DNA of 64,000 bases, taken from the NCBI GenBank assembly GCA_029931535.1, contig JAQPZY010001638.1:5635501-5699500 (forward strand). The letters are read 5' to 3'. The position numbers and the translations under genes were made by a program. A model generated the notes under the pieces. It was not told the origin of the DNA and did not search any database. It was given only the letters and a program-made list of their open reading frames with translations. Positions 42,734 through 53,625 of the stretch are shown one piece after another; the first letter of the stretch is position 1, and every line of letters starts with the position of its first letter. This DNA is from Margaritifera margaritifera (taxonomy: Eukaryota; Mollusca; Bivalvia; Unionida; Margaritiferidae).

Positions 42734-44742
42734 GACTTGGATTGATCTTCCAAACTAGTTAGAAATCAGTTGCATTATTTCCGAATTATCTGTTTCGTTT
42801 CTTTCCTATCTGGCCTTACCGTGCCCTTACGTAGCCTGCGCTTTGAATCCAAGCTGACTTTAAAGGCTATACAATATTTTCCATATAGATTCCTTATAGC
42901 ATGTAAACCAGCGAGGTAACCTTATCTGAAAATCTACATAAAATGGAAAGAATCTGGGGTAATTGATTCTCCAAACTGCTCCTCCAATTTTAGAATATTG
43001 TCTCATAAACTACAGTGTACATGTAAATAAAGATCAAATGAAGATCAACCCTTTCCGACAAATAAAACACATCCAAATTGGAGGAACTGACCTTAATATG
43101 AAACGCTTAACTTCTCCGTATTTATAAAAAATGGTCTAATTAAAATCTGAATTTCTATCAAATGTTCTGAATTTCTTGTTTGTTCACAAAATGAAATCTA
43201 ACTTTTCACTGCATGTCTTCAACAGAATCTTTATTTCTTGTGTGAAAAGTTACAACATGTCAACAACTTCATTCTGCAAAGGTTTTGAAAAAAAAACTTT
43301 GTAAATGCGTCCGTTGGAAGCTTGATGGCTCGAATGCCTTTTGACACCCGGTTTCTCTTTCCAGAGAGATGATTCATTATATTAATCTGCTGATACGATT
43401 GTCACTTCCGTTCCCAATTAACTACACCATATTAACTGAACATGAAAAGTTTTAAAAGATTTGACACTGTTCGCTAATTAGGATTAAGATTCTAAAGCCT
43501 ATTCCTTGATCCGTACCTCCTCAACTTGTCCAGTAAATCTTGCTGACCTACTTTTCCTTGACAACAGTGCATAGTAATAAATATGGCGGATACCATAAAT
43601 TAATATTCAAGAAAAAGATATCGTACAATCACTTTCGGAGACAACAGTTTTCAGCAGGAGCAAAAACCATGCAATGCAAATCTGAAATGAATAAATAAAT
43701 GTTACCTGGACCCCTGAAGATGTAGCTTTGGTATTCACAACCTGACCACAAATTAAAATGATACTGGCCCTATCTCAACGTCAGAAATGCATACATGTTC
43801 ATGCAGGTAAACAGCTGAGGGTCTTTCAAAATCATGCTTCTTCTTAAAAGCTTCAAACATTTATGAATTTCTTAAATGATAGGCATAAAATTGTCATATA
43901 AACATACCCTTGTACCCTATACGGTATATCGAACTGATAATTTTAATTTCCTTGTTTGTTTGTTTGTGCTAGGGCAGGCGAGACAAACCTTTTACCACAG
44001 TGAAGCAACAAGGTTTAATGAAAGTTTCAAGATATTCCTTCATCAAATACCAAAGATAATTCAGTCAATAATATCTTATCACTCCTCCAATATCAAATTA
44101 CTATCAGTTTGGAGTCGCAGGGGGTGAAGAGTATCTCTTTAGGTTTGTTTTTGAAATATATTTTTTAATTTGTCTTGGTTATATTTTATTCTATTCGGCA
44201 CAGTCCCTATGCAGATATACTAGAAAGTAATGGAAGGTACACTTTGGCATAAAAATATAATACCATATATGGTAAAACAAAAGGTAATATGTAGAACTAT
44301 GTAACAATTATTGATTCTCATTCATTTTCATGGTTACCATAGAAACGGCTAAAACTTTCATGTTGGGTAGATGATCTAGTGACTCCAACATCACTTTTCC
44401 ATAATTATTAGACATAAGGTTACAACAAAATAGGTTTTATTTTGTTAACCATAGGTAGAGACATTCTGAAAAATAATGGTACCCGCCACTATACAATTTT
44501 CCAGTGATTCAAAATTCTTTTAAAAAACAACTCATCTGTTTTCTTGAGTTTTTTTTTCATTATGACACACAAATTTAAATGATGGTATGAACTATAGGGT
44601 CAGTTTATTCTAGTAAGTATGTAAAAAAAGGTTACGTTTTTGTTATCTCATTCTTATTGATATAATAACCAAAATGTCAACAGACCCCTTCTGGGTTTTC
44701 AATTTAAATGTTTCCGACAAAATATCAGATACGAAATTTTAG

Positions 44743-44960
44743 TTATCCATCAAATTGATCTAGATCTATTGCTGATTTATATACGATGCCGTCACACGGC
44801 GAGTATTCCGAAGCGATGAAAGAGCTCTCGGGTGATGTTGAGATAGAGAAACCATATGCGTTTACTTTTATTTCTGGGAATGAGTGTAGTAAACCCACCA
44901 ATTGTTGACTCTGCAACTCATCCGTTAAGTGGATACAAAAGCAATAATCCACAATAACCA
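44743..44960 (-). repeat. Dispersed segment related to 58740-58960, possibly coding
   Basis: This block aligns directly with 58740-58960. Read on the minus strand as a 69-codon frame (44743-44952), it contains NAYGFSISTSPESSFIA against NTYGLSISASSESSFIA in the partner. In that frame most of the differences between the copies over the best-matching stretch fall in third codon positions or give similar residues, which suggests that an ancestor was translated. I recognise no family. The plus-strand reading (AMKELS, then EIEKPYAF) is also partly preserved, so the coding strand is not certain. Confidence 0.4.
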
Positions 44961-47278
44961 GACTACAAAGAGGCCTTGTTTATGGCTTTAGAGGAATCCG
45001 GAATTGGATTGATTTCTTTTTTATAAAACACACGAAGAACATCAAGGATAGGAGGCTTTTTTGATCTGTACAAATGCACATTTTACAATATAATTTACCG
45101 TTAATAAGTAAATATTTTAGGTTTCAAAGAAACGAGCTATTTTCAAGATTGCAATAACTTTTACAGTCAAAATCACAATAAAAATTGAATTAATAGCGGT
45201 TTGACATTGTGGTACATACTATTTGGAATTGCAAATATGAGTTACTAAAATACGGGAGGGGAAAACTTTTGTGTTGAGAACACAATGTGTTGCGAACGTG
45301 TATATCATTGGAAAATGTTCGTAATTATACGTTTTCAATCATGATCTAAATACATCGTTGCAAACGATATATTTTGAACTCATTTTCGAAAAAGTTGGAA
45401 TTGGAGCTTTGTTGTACATATATTCAACCTTGGATAGGAACCACCACTCACATTTATTAAATCACAACGTTATGGATACATGGATGAATGGAACTCATTT
45501 AAGAAGACAAAAAAAAATCATACCAAGACAGCTAATTACCGTCTGTATAAGTCGGGTATAACTGCAAACAACATGGACCTGATCTGCTTCCGAATTATGC
45601 GACAGCCGATCTAGGTCTATACAGTTTGCAGATGGATCCGATCTATACGTGAGTATATATGGTAAGTGTGACATTCTTGCAATTGTACAAGAAGGTACAA
45701 AAAGTCTCTGAAAAATTTCGCCGAAAGAAAACATGCGCATAATATCTGTATTTTGCGACCATTCATAAAAGGCCTATCCCTTTTGGTGCGCATGGGATCA
45801 ATAGTCGACATAGAATGCCGTAGCTGAAGCAACGCAACTGGTTGCAAAGTTGATTTAAGAGAATGCAACGGTTGGAATAGATTTAGGATAATACATGCTT
45901 GCACGGTGATTATCCTTTTTGCCGCAAAATGGAAAAATCTGCGACTTAGACAGTCTAGGCTAACGCAACATAATAGAACAGCATAGCTAATTCTAGGGAT
46001 GTGCATAAGATGGGATTTATTGTGGATAGTACCTGCTTGCTTATGGCGATATGTTTAATAATTCAGAAGGACTAAAGATTGCGAAACTCACTAGTGCGCG
46101 CAACGAATTCGAGCTTTTTGATCAAAGCCGCGAGTGAATTATTAAAGATACTATAGATTTCTGTGTTGCTGTAATTGGTGTCAGTCTATTCATTATACAC
46201 GTCGAGACAACATTGGTTCGTACTATTATGTGTTGTGGTGCAGATGTTTTCACATTAAGCGAAAAAAACAAAAAAAAAAACAGAAAACAAACACTTCGCC
46301 AACTAAACATAGCAAAAAGATGAACATATATGTCACATAGATGAAAAGCGTACTTTCTATGACGTCATACAAGTTTTTTTCCCAGTTTAAACAACCCGTG
46401 TAAGAAGCCCCATCTACATTTCAGGTGATTCCAGACAGAACATGTATTGATAAAACAGTTGATTCAATTAATAGCTATCTGGTTGGTTGGATGGAGTCAA
46501 GATATCTGGTTGAGTAGTGCTTGGCTGCTAAAAAATGTCGAGTGTTACTTTTAAATGAGGAGTTAATAAATGTTGTATTTAATTCACGTGAAATCATAAC
46601 CGTCGATCCAGCATTCCTGTATATAAGACAACATTATTAATGCGACTGAATTGACCATTTATAATTTACGTTTCCATATGACAGATGTGGATGTTTCTTA
46701 CCATGCCTCTCATGAGGATGCCTGATGAATTATAATATACCACGCTTAACACTTGAGTGAATTATGAAACAATCAATACATTCATGGTGAGATCGCTTAA
46801 CAATCACCTTTCTTCTCTAATATTAGCTATGCAAATCGAAAATTTGACCTTTTATAATCATCTATTATTCAAATTTTCTTTGTCTAGCTCTTGTTTCATA
46901 CTACGTAAAACGTTGAATTTTTAACCAATGATGTTTAATGATAAGTGTTGTTTAATTTACTGAACATTGTTTACTTGTTACGGATATAAATTTCTTAACT
47001 TTCTATAGGGTAGAACACGTTTGATACATAAATGTGATTCTCGTGTCAATATAGGTAAACAAAATATGTACCAAATGTATCCATTGTCATCTACTACAAG
47101 GTGCTGCGGCGAACAATCACCATGTAAATTTTTAGAAAATGATCACTACGCAACGCACTAGAATATGTCCCTGGTTCGATCGGCAGTAATTCTTTTTCAA
47201 ACAACATTCCCATATTGATTTTGTATTGACAGACTCTGCCTATCCATTGGAAAACTTTCTTTCTGATGCATATTAATC

Positions 47279-47303
47279 CTTTTTTTTTTTCTTTTTTTTT
47301 TTT
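47279..47303. repeat. Poly-T tract
   Basis: Two T runs split by a C. In the minus direction it is an A-rich tail-like tract, but I could not attach it to any element. Confidence 0.8.
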
Positions 47304-48388
47304 CTCTCGCTACAACCAATATTAGATCCAATAATGAGCTTACTGAAATCCCTAAATGGACTTCTAATCCCTTGATGGAATGTGCATAGTGTAAATTGAA
47401 TATTTGGTCCGTATAACAGAGAAAACAGGTTTAGTCTGTTATTCCAACAAAGCACGTTACTTAGTCTCCTTTTACCCTCTGAATGACTGACATTACTCAT
47501 GTGTACTCCAATTTGCTATTCAGTTTCTTCCACGAAAAGAATAATATTACTGGAAGAAATGTTTTTTTTTCTCAACAATAAATCAAACATACGAGGAACA
47601 AATTACCATTTGGTCTGATTGCCAATAAAATTACTAGCGATTTCCTTCTCCAGTAGAAAAAAAGCTTATTGTTATATAAAAGAATCAGTCCTGGATACGA
47701 TCACATATTTAACGTTCAGCCAATTCAACACGTGCATTAAAATTTTAAAATTCCACAAGAGAAGAAGTTAACAATAAATAAGGCAGTTATTGCTGTGACA
47801 TTCTTTATTACATGCGCTTTAAGTTTTCTCATATACATGTTACTGTACTTTTATTTTAAGCTGTGTTTTCTTTATCCTTTCTCTTTAAATTGCACGGTTT
47901 TTATATATGTTGTATCGAAGTCAAATATCCCTTGACTTGCTTTTCCCCATTTGATATTAGAAACGTTTATGTATCTATGCTTATATCAATAAAACAACTT
48001 TAAGTCATTTTCTATCCCAAACTTAAAATAAGTATCTCGACATTGTAAGAATCACAATAACCTTAACTTAAGATTGCAATGAATGTAAGTTGTTATGGTT
48101 ATATATAAAACAGGCTATTATTGATAACTTATTGCATGCGTACTATAAATGCTTTACAGCACAAACATTGTGTCTTGCCCTTGCGAAATCAATCTAATTA
48201 GAACAATTTTGTTGTTATGTCTTCACATGAAAAGTCCCATTAAGACACTGTATGTTGAATATAATTGTGGAGTAACACACAAGACAATCACCGTTTGCGA
48301 AACAAGTTTTAAAGAAAGAAAAGGCAAATACATGTAGTCTACCCAAGACTTTGCGCAATCAACAAAATTTTGATAATTTGTTTTTTTT

Positions 48389-48410
48389 TGTGTGTGTGCG
48401 TGTGTGTGTT
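48389..48410. repeat. Short GT microsatellite
   Basis: A T9 run is followed by GT dinucleotides with one GC, just outside the left repeat array of the inverted-repeat element. Confidence 0.9.
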
Positions 48411-48469
48411 TTCAAGGGCTGCTATGTACCCACTGGATATCTCCACGTGAAGCTATATTAGTAACAGGA

Positions 48470-48950
48470 TACCTGAATTATATTAGTAGTATAGGTGGAC
48501 GGTATTGAGTATATGGGAATTTAACATTATAGGAGGGACACTATTTAACATCACGGCAAAATTTGGGACGGTATGGAGTCTATTGGAATTTAACATTAGA
48601 ATTTCACTATTGGCCCCATGGGAAATGAACATGGGGTTGCTTTAACAGACTATCCAATATACCATCACACATACAAAGGGATTGGGCGTAGCTTTATATT
48701 CTTATATATACCATCCAACGTACCATTACATATATTCAAAAGGAAAGGGAGGGGATAGCAATTATACTTAGACCAACTATCCAATATACCATGAACCATA
48801 CACAAAGGGAAAAGGATAAGGTAGCTCATACACTTACATTTGCTATCCAGTACACCATGACACATACACAAAATGAGGGCTTATTTTTTTGTCATACATA
48901 CAAACATACACCATCACACATACGCAAAGTGAGTAAGGTAGGGTCTGTTT
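48470..48950. repeat. Left inverted repeat array
   Basis: About three GGAATTTAACATTA-type units (at 48526, 48585 and a decayed one near 48619) are followed by about five CTATCCAATATACCATCACA-type units of 60-65 bp with an ACACATACAAAGGG middle. This is the mirror of 52270-52985. Confidence 0.7.
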
Positions 48951-49130
48951 GTTTTTTGTTTTTCATAAACACATCCAATCGCATACATACATATACAAAA
49001 ACAAACTGGCAGTCAATAACTAGTATCCTTTTCTATAACACTGCGGTGACCCTAAAAAGGATCTTTAGGAGTAGCTCATTAGAAGGGCTTTTCTTAATGA
49101 TCTCACCTACCTTAGTACTGGCACCTCCCA

Positions 49131-49545
49131 GGCCGGGTTACGCAAGTAGCAATCCTCTTTCCACATCGATAGGACTACACAGGTCCACAGAGAGGGAACG
49201 CCAATGCGATGCTGAGAAGTCTCGATCTCACAATCCTACCCTTGGAAACGAAGATTTTCTTGTGATTCTGGTGGCGGCTGCGAGTGTTGCCGCCACTGCT
49301 CCTGTGGCAATTGCTGTTGCTCTGACTGTTGCCTTTTTTCCTCCCATTTTCTCTTCTCTCTTTGCTTCTTTTTCTTCCATGCCATCCTTCACCAGGTCTT
49401 TTGTCATCCTAAAATTAACAGAGCTTCTTTTCACGAAACGCCTCTGTCCTGAAAGCATGTCCAACTCTTCCACCCGGTCTAGTAGTTATTTGAACCTTTA
49501 AAAGTGCACAAAGGCGACGGTCAAACGGCTATTCACACTTTAGCT
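49131..49545 (-). pseudogene. Unknown decayed gene 1 of the inverted-repeat element
   Basis: A minus-strand frame runs from a methionine near 49545 to a TAA at about 49131, about 138 codons, with four in-frame stops, each one base from a Gln, Arg or similar codon. The intact middle part (49228-49473, 81 codons) reads LLDRVEELDMLSGQRRF, then MTKDLVKDGMEEKEAKREEK (highly charged, helical), then KKATVRATAIATGAVAATL (an alanine-rich hydrophobic stretch that could span a membrane or form a helix). After one TGA it continues DRDFSASHWRSLSVDLCSPI. I recognise no family. A 236-codon plus-strand frame across the same DNA is probably its shadow. Confidence 0.45.
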
Positions 49546-50101
49546 CATTCTTCTTCCTTCTTGTTTAGTTGAATGATGAATGTTAAAACGAGTCAACCAG
49601 CCGCTTTATATGCTGGAGACGCGGACGTAATGTAAACATTTCCTAGGTTTGGTACACTGAGGTGATAGAAAACATCTCGTGAGTCGATACGCAGACTTGA
49701 TTGAATAACATCCTTCTAGATGGAAAGAGAGATATATTGAGAGAAAGAGAGAGTTAAAACAGTTTTAAACAATAATGACAAGCATATTTGTTTCTCCAAA
49801 TCAACAGTTTAATAAGCCTCTCTTAACTGATTCACTAACTCACTAAACAATTACGAAGATGGGGGATAGGGGTAGTTCCTCCTCTTCACGTACAACATCA
49901 AAGTTCTCACTGGGAAAATAAACAATCTACAATAAAATACAAATACATATTTACAGTGTTGACCATGTTGGTGATTAAGACCTGCGTTAAGATTGTCCAT
50001 GACGGTTTTGTCTTCCCATCGACTTTAGCTACGTTTCACAACTAAAGACAAGAGATAACCATAATGATCACCAAACCAACATTTTACTTTTTCATCGTTT
50101 T

Positions 50102-50335
50102 TAGGGAAATGGTGTACAAAACAAGACAGTAAATGGGTCATAGGGAAATGGTGTACAAAACAAGACAGTAAATGGGTCATAGGGAAATGGTGTACAAAAC
50201 AAGACAGTAAGTGGGTCATAGGGAAATGGTGTACAAAACAAGACTGTAAATGGGTCATAGGGAAATGGTGTACAAAACAAGACAATAAATGGGTCATAGG
50301 GAAATGGTGTACAAAACAAGACAGTAAATGGGTCA
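50102..50335. repeat. 39-bp minisatellite, six units
   Basis: Six nearly identical units start at 50102, 50141, 50180, 50219, 50258 and 50297, of the form TAGGGAAATGGTGTAC plus AAAACAAGACAGTAAATGGGTCA. Because 39 is a multiple of three, minus-strand frames stay open through it (13-residue repeats MTHLLSCFVHHFP or YDPFTVLFCTPFP). It lies about 70 bp beyond the stop of decayed gene 2 and may be 3' sequence or part of a further reading frame (50025-50336). Confidence 0.9.
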
Positions 50336-50407
50336 TAGGGAACCCAAGATTTCATTCATGAAAAAAATACACACAATATATTATAAAATCTATGAAAGCG
50401 TCTTCTA

Positions 50408-51640
50408 TCAGGGGTAATCCATACGATCAAAGTATTCGACCACGTCATTTGTTCGGAAAGTAGAAAGCGTCCCAGTGTGTTCCTGGTCAATGATTATATT
50501 CGATGTTGATGGCATAGGCTCAAACGTGTTTTAGTTTTCGATGAGGGAGTTTACCTTTGGCACAGACTACAGGATTCCATGGGAATGTCTACAAAACATT
50601 TTTAGACCACAAACAGAGTTCACAGCTAACGATATATTATTTGAAACTTTACCATTTCTTTAAACTCGTCTGTTACGTACGTATAGGTGAAGGAAGGATT
50701 CGTGCTCTGATGCAAGAGGGCTCGGATGTAACTGGGTGCTAGTCAATGGAAGTTGAGAATGGTAGTGCAAGTCTTTACGCAACTAGTTCACGATTTTGTT
50801 TTCTTGGATGAGAGTCTAAGCTTCCTCCAGATACTCCTTCAACATTCCTTCTTGACTAATCATAAAAAATTTGTCGTATTGTACTTGACTAGGACGATCG
50901 ATTTGGCATCCATAACAATATTCCATGGTCAGTAGCCTGATTATGTTGGCAGTGTGTTGATCAAAACATTTAACCATCGTTTCCTCTACTCCTCCTTCGT
51001 CATCTTATCCTGATTCATCTACACTCTGACTTTGCATATGTGGCTGCTGTGGTTCCTGTTCTTGATCTGGCATCGTCTTGGTTGTTGTTGCTGTTGTCTT
51101 TGTTGTAGCTGTTGCTAATGGCGTGGACTTTTTGGGAGGTGTAGCTCTAAGGCTCTAAGGTCTACTCTTACGCTTGACCAAAGAGGTTTGATATAAAGCT
51201 CTTATCTCTTTCAGTTCAGTCAAGATTTGTTGTATTACAACCAGCGCTTCATGTCTCGTTTCCTCGTCTCTTCCTCTTGATGTTGTAGAAAAGTAGATTC
51301 TTCATCCATTTGACTTTGTACAAATCATTGTAACTATTCTTCTTTTTTCTTCTTGAAATTAATGTGTTCTGAGATGGGTACTATCCATGACATATGAAAT
51401 TCCTGCGACGATGATAAAAAAAAATTTTTAAAAAATCGCCTGGAACAGATTCTGCCATCGAATGAATAGTAGTAGTTGTACTAGCGATGCTGTCATGATT
51501 GGCATCAGGAAGGATTGCAGGTCCACCCCAAAAACATCGTGTTCGTCTTCATTTCGGCCAAAGTACAGTACTGTCTTAAACTGTTGAACACTTTGAAATG
51601 GTTGATATTATAAATACTCCTTAATACATCCATAGAGAGT
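50408..51640 (-). pseudogene. Unknown decayed gene 2 of the inverted-repeat element (~410 codons)
   Basis: Following the minus strand from about 51640 to the TGA at 50410-50408, coding character is continuous but needs three or four frameshifts and about ten in-frame stops, mostly TAG/TAA where Gln (CAG/CAA) would fit. Landmarks in order: VQQFKTVLYFGRNEDEHD, VFGVDLQSFL, TTTTIHSMAESVPGDF, MSWIVPISEHINFKKKKEE (methionine at 51393), an acidic, Gln-rich coiled-coil-like part (MDEESTFLQHQEEETRKR, VVIQQILTELKEIRALYQ), a Thr-rich linker (TATTKTTATTTKTM), a cysteine motif EYCYGCQIDRPSQ, MLKEYLEEA, and a C-terminus EHTGTLSTF, NDVVEYFDRMDYP. The coiled tail recalls Myb/SANT- or MADF-type DNA-binding proteins, and the C-x-x-C block recalls unnamed element proteins. 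I do not recognise the family. Confidence 0.5.
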
Positions 51641-51650
51641 CAAATCACAC

Positions 51651-51721
51651 GTTATCCCGCCTTCTGATTGATGGATACAAAACAGGTGATAGGTGGGATA
51701 ACTAAGACGCACTCTGATTGG
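51651..51721 (-). promoter_or_regulatory. Inverted repeat and CCAAT word upstream of decayed gene 2
   Basis: Just upstream of the minus-strand gene lie the arms GTTATCCCGCC (51651-51661) and GGTGGGATAAC (51692-51702), reverse complements with one mismatch and 30 bp between them. ATTGG, the complement of a CCAAT box, follows at 51717-51721. Position and symmetry suit a promoter or a binding site for a dimeric protein; the function is inferred. Confidence 0.35.
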
Positions 51722-52269
51722 CTGAGCCCAGAACAAGACGCGCTACCTTTGGCAATGTGCCAAAACTCATTTCAATCCCTTGACTGTGTATACAAAAGGC
51801 TGCTTTTCACCAGTCGTGTCATATGTTCACAAAGAATCACGATGTGGGTTAGGGTAGAGTCGTCGACGATTATCTCCAGTATGCTGTTTCATGCTGATTA
51901 CACAGTCTATGTGGAGTCAATATCAACTATAAAACGTCACACAGATACAGCTGTATTTCTCAGAAGGATTTATGAGAAATGGCATAGGGTGGGGGTGGGG
52001 GGGGGTCAAACAAGCGAATAAGTATTTATATGTTCCGGTGGTGAGAATAAGTTTGGGCTGAGAAGACTGATATGGTGTGCCCTATGCTAACTACCTTTAT
52101 TAACATCCAACGGTCTTTTTCAGAGCCACCCCAGCATTATAGTAGCAGAATACTAATAAATATTGCAAACTTCCATATTTTATGTTTTGTGTGTGATTGT
52201 ATGAGTTTGTTTTTCAAAACAAAACTTAAATACCCCACACCGCCTTTAGATGTGTATTTTGTATATGTC

Positions 52270-52985
52270 TACGATTGTGTGTATGTGTTAGTCATCATCC
52301 TTAACCCACTACTCTCCGTTTGTATGTGTTATTGTATGTTGGAGAGTAAGTATAAGTGTGGTAGTGATCCTATTTTAATTGCGTGAATTTGTATAAGAAT
52401 AGGTGTTAGTCCTCTGCATTATTTCCTCCTACTTTGCATCCCACCTTTAAACATCTATCAGTGTGTGTGTGTGTGTGTGTGTGTGTTGGTCAGTAAGGAG
52501 GAGTATTGGTCAGTAAGGAAGTGTGTGTGTGACCATCGCCTATCTCTACCATCCATCCTCCGTTTGTTGGTATGTGTTTCGTTTGAGTGTTGGATTGTAA
52601 AAATAGGTCATTGTCTGTCGTTAGGTTTTCCGGTTCTTCCTTTTTCTTCTTCCAGACATAGTCATCGATCCATGTTCCATTCATCCGTCATGTTAAAATG
52701 GTAAACATGCTATACCAACACAATATTAGATTTCCATAGAGGACCATAGTGACCCATCCATGTTGAAGTTCAGTAAAGCACGCATAAACCACTAATGTTA
52801 AAATCCTGTAGGATCCCATAAACCACGAATGTTAAATTCCCATAGGGTTCAGTAAACAGCTAATGTTGAATTCCCGTAAGACCACATACATCGCTATGTT
52901 AAATCGTAGTTGATTCCATACCTTCTAGTTCCGTAATGTTAAATTCCTGTAGAGTCCATAGTGTCGTCATATAATGTTTAATCCC
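52270..52985. repeat. Right inverted repeat array
   Basis: This is the mirror of the left array. Inner units around TGTGTTATTGTATGTTGGAG and TGTTGGTATGTGTTTCG lie at 52270-52690, and about six outer TAATGTTAAATTCC-type units (for example at 52828, 52862 and 52934) at 52690-52985. A GT run at 52461-52486 interrupts the inner part. Confidence 0.7.
52461..52486. repeat. GT microsatellite
   Basis: A GT run inside the right inner repeat array, followed by two GGTCAGTAAGGA words. Confidence 0.9.
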
Positions 52986-53603
52986 ATGTCCACACTCTCC
53001 CCGTATAAATAAGCACTGTGGTTCAATTCTGAGATTTCATTTAATTATTCCCTCCGAGTCTTATATAGCTGTCATTTCGGATGATTGAGTGTTATTATTA
53101 TTCATTACAAAGATTACATATCTTCGTTATCTTGTAAACATCAATATAGTGGAAGACGCAAGAGAGCAATGTAAACTGCTGTATTACATCTGGCAGTATT
53201 TACTCACTGATTTATATCCAACGAGTTTTATTTTATTGACCTTCCACTGATCATGTTGCGAGAAATAATATTGACTTTGTGAAAGATTGTGGTGTGACTT
53301 TGTTCCCACCCTGTAATTGAAAACCACACAAACATATTCTTTCAATGTGTTATCAATGTTCATAAACTGCACGAGATATCTAAATTAAAGAAGAAAAAAA
53401 AAGTACTGCATATACTGATGTGTGCGGAAATCCCACAAATCAAATTAAAAAGAGACGTTAAAATTGTACTTTTATTCGAAATTAAGGATATTAAACCGTA
53501 AGATAACAGAAACACATGCTATACTCGCATTTAACACAAGAAGTCTCAAATTCATTCAGTCGTATGGGTTCGTAACTAAAATAAAATCCCAAATAAAAGC
53601 AGC

Positions 53604-53625
53604 AAAAAAAAAAAAAAAAAAAAAA
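53604..53625. repeat. Poly-A tract
   Basis: A run of about 22 A on the plus strand, with no recognisable element upstream. Confidence 0.9.

Larger units (their letters stand above)
42734..48469. other. AT-rich stretch, no gene recognised
   Basis: It contains a segment with a diverged relative at 58740-58960 (listed separately) and a poly-T/C tract at 47279-47303. Two overlapping minus-strand frames at 45495-46006 have no recognisable motif. A B-box-like word GGTTCGATC occurs near 47176, without a convincing A box. Confidence 0.5.
48470..52985. mobile_element. Unclassified ~4.5 kb element with nested inverted repeat arrays
   Basis: Outer left (48470-48625) has about three units around GGAATTTAACATTA preceded by GGTATGGAGTCTA. 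Outer right (52690-52985) has about six such units on the opposite strand (TAATGTTAAATTCC with TAGAGTCCATA). Inner left (48640-48950) has about five units of 60-65 bp around CTATCCAATATACCATCACA. Inner right (52270-52690) has related units in inverted orientation (TGTGTTATTGTATGTTGGAG). The core between them has higher GC than the surroundings and holds two decayed minus-strand genes and a 39-bp minisatellite. Long terminal inverted repeats made of subterminal repeats suggest a DNA transposon or integrated DNA-virus-like element. Exact ends and a target duplication could not be fixed. Confidence 0.55.

Noticed and set aside
45617..46006. 129-codon minus-strand frame
   Set aside because: No recognisable motif, heavy overlap with other frames, and no sign of conservation within the window.
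47140..47190. B-box-like word GGTTCGATC suggesting a SINE or tRNA
   Set aside because: No A box at proper spacing and no cloverleaf by eye.
48791..49501. 236-codon plus-strand frame, the longest plus-strand frame of its neighbourhood
   Set aside because: Its N-terminal half runs through the left repeat array and its second half is the antisense of a more protein-like minus-strand frame.
51668..52021. 117-codon plus-strand frame inside the inverted-repeat element
   Set aside because: It runs opposite to the two decayed genes, covers the presumed upstream region of gene 2 and lacks motifs; it may be chance.
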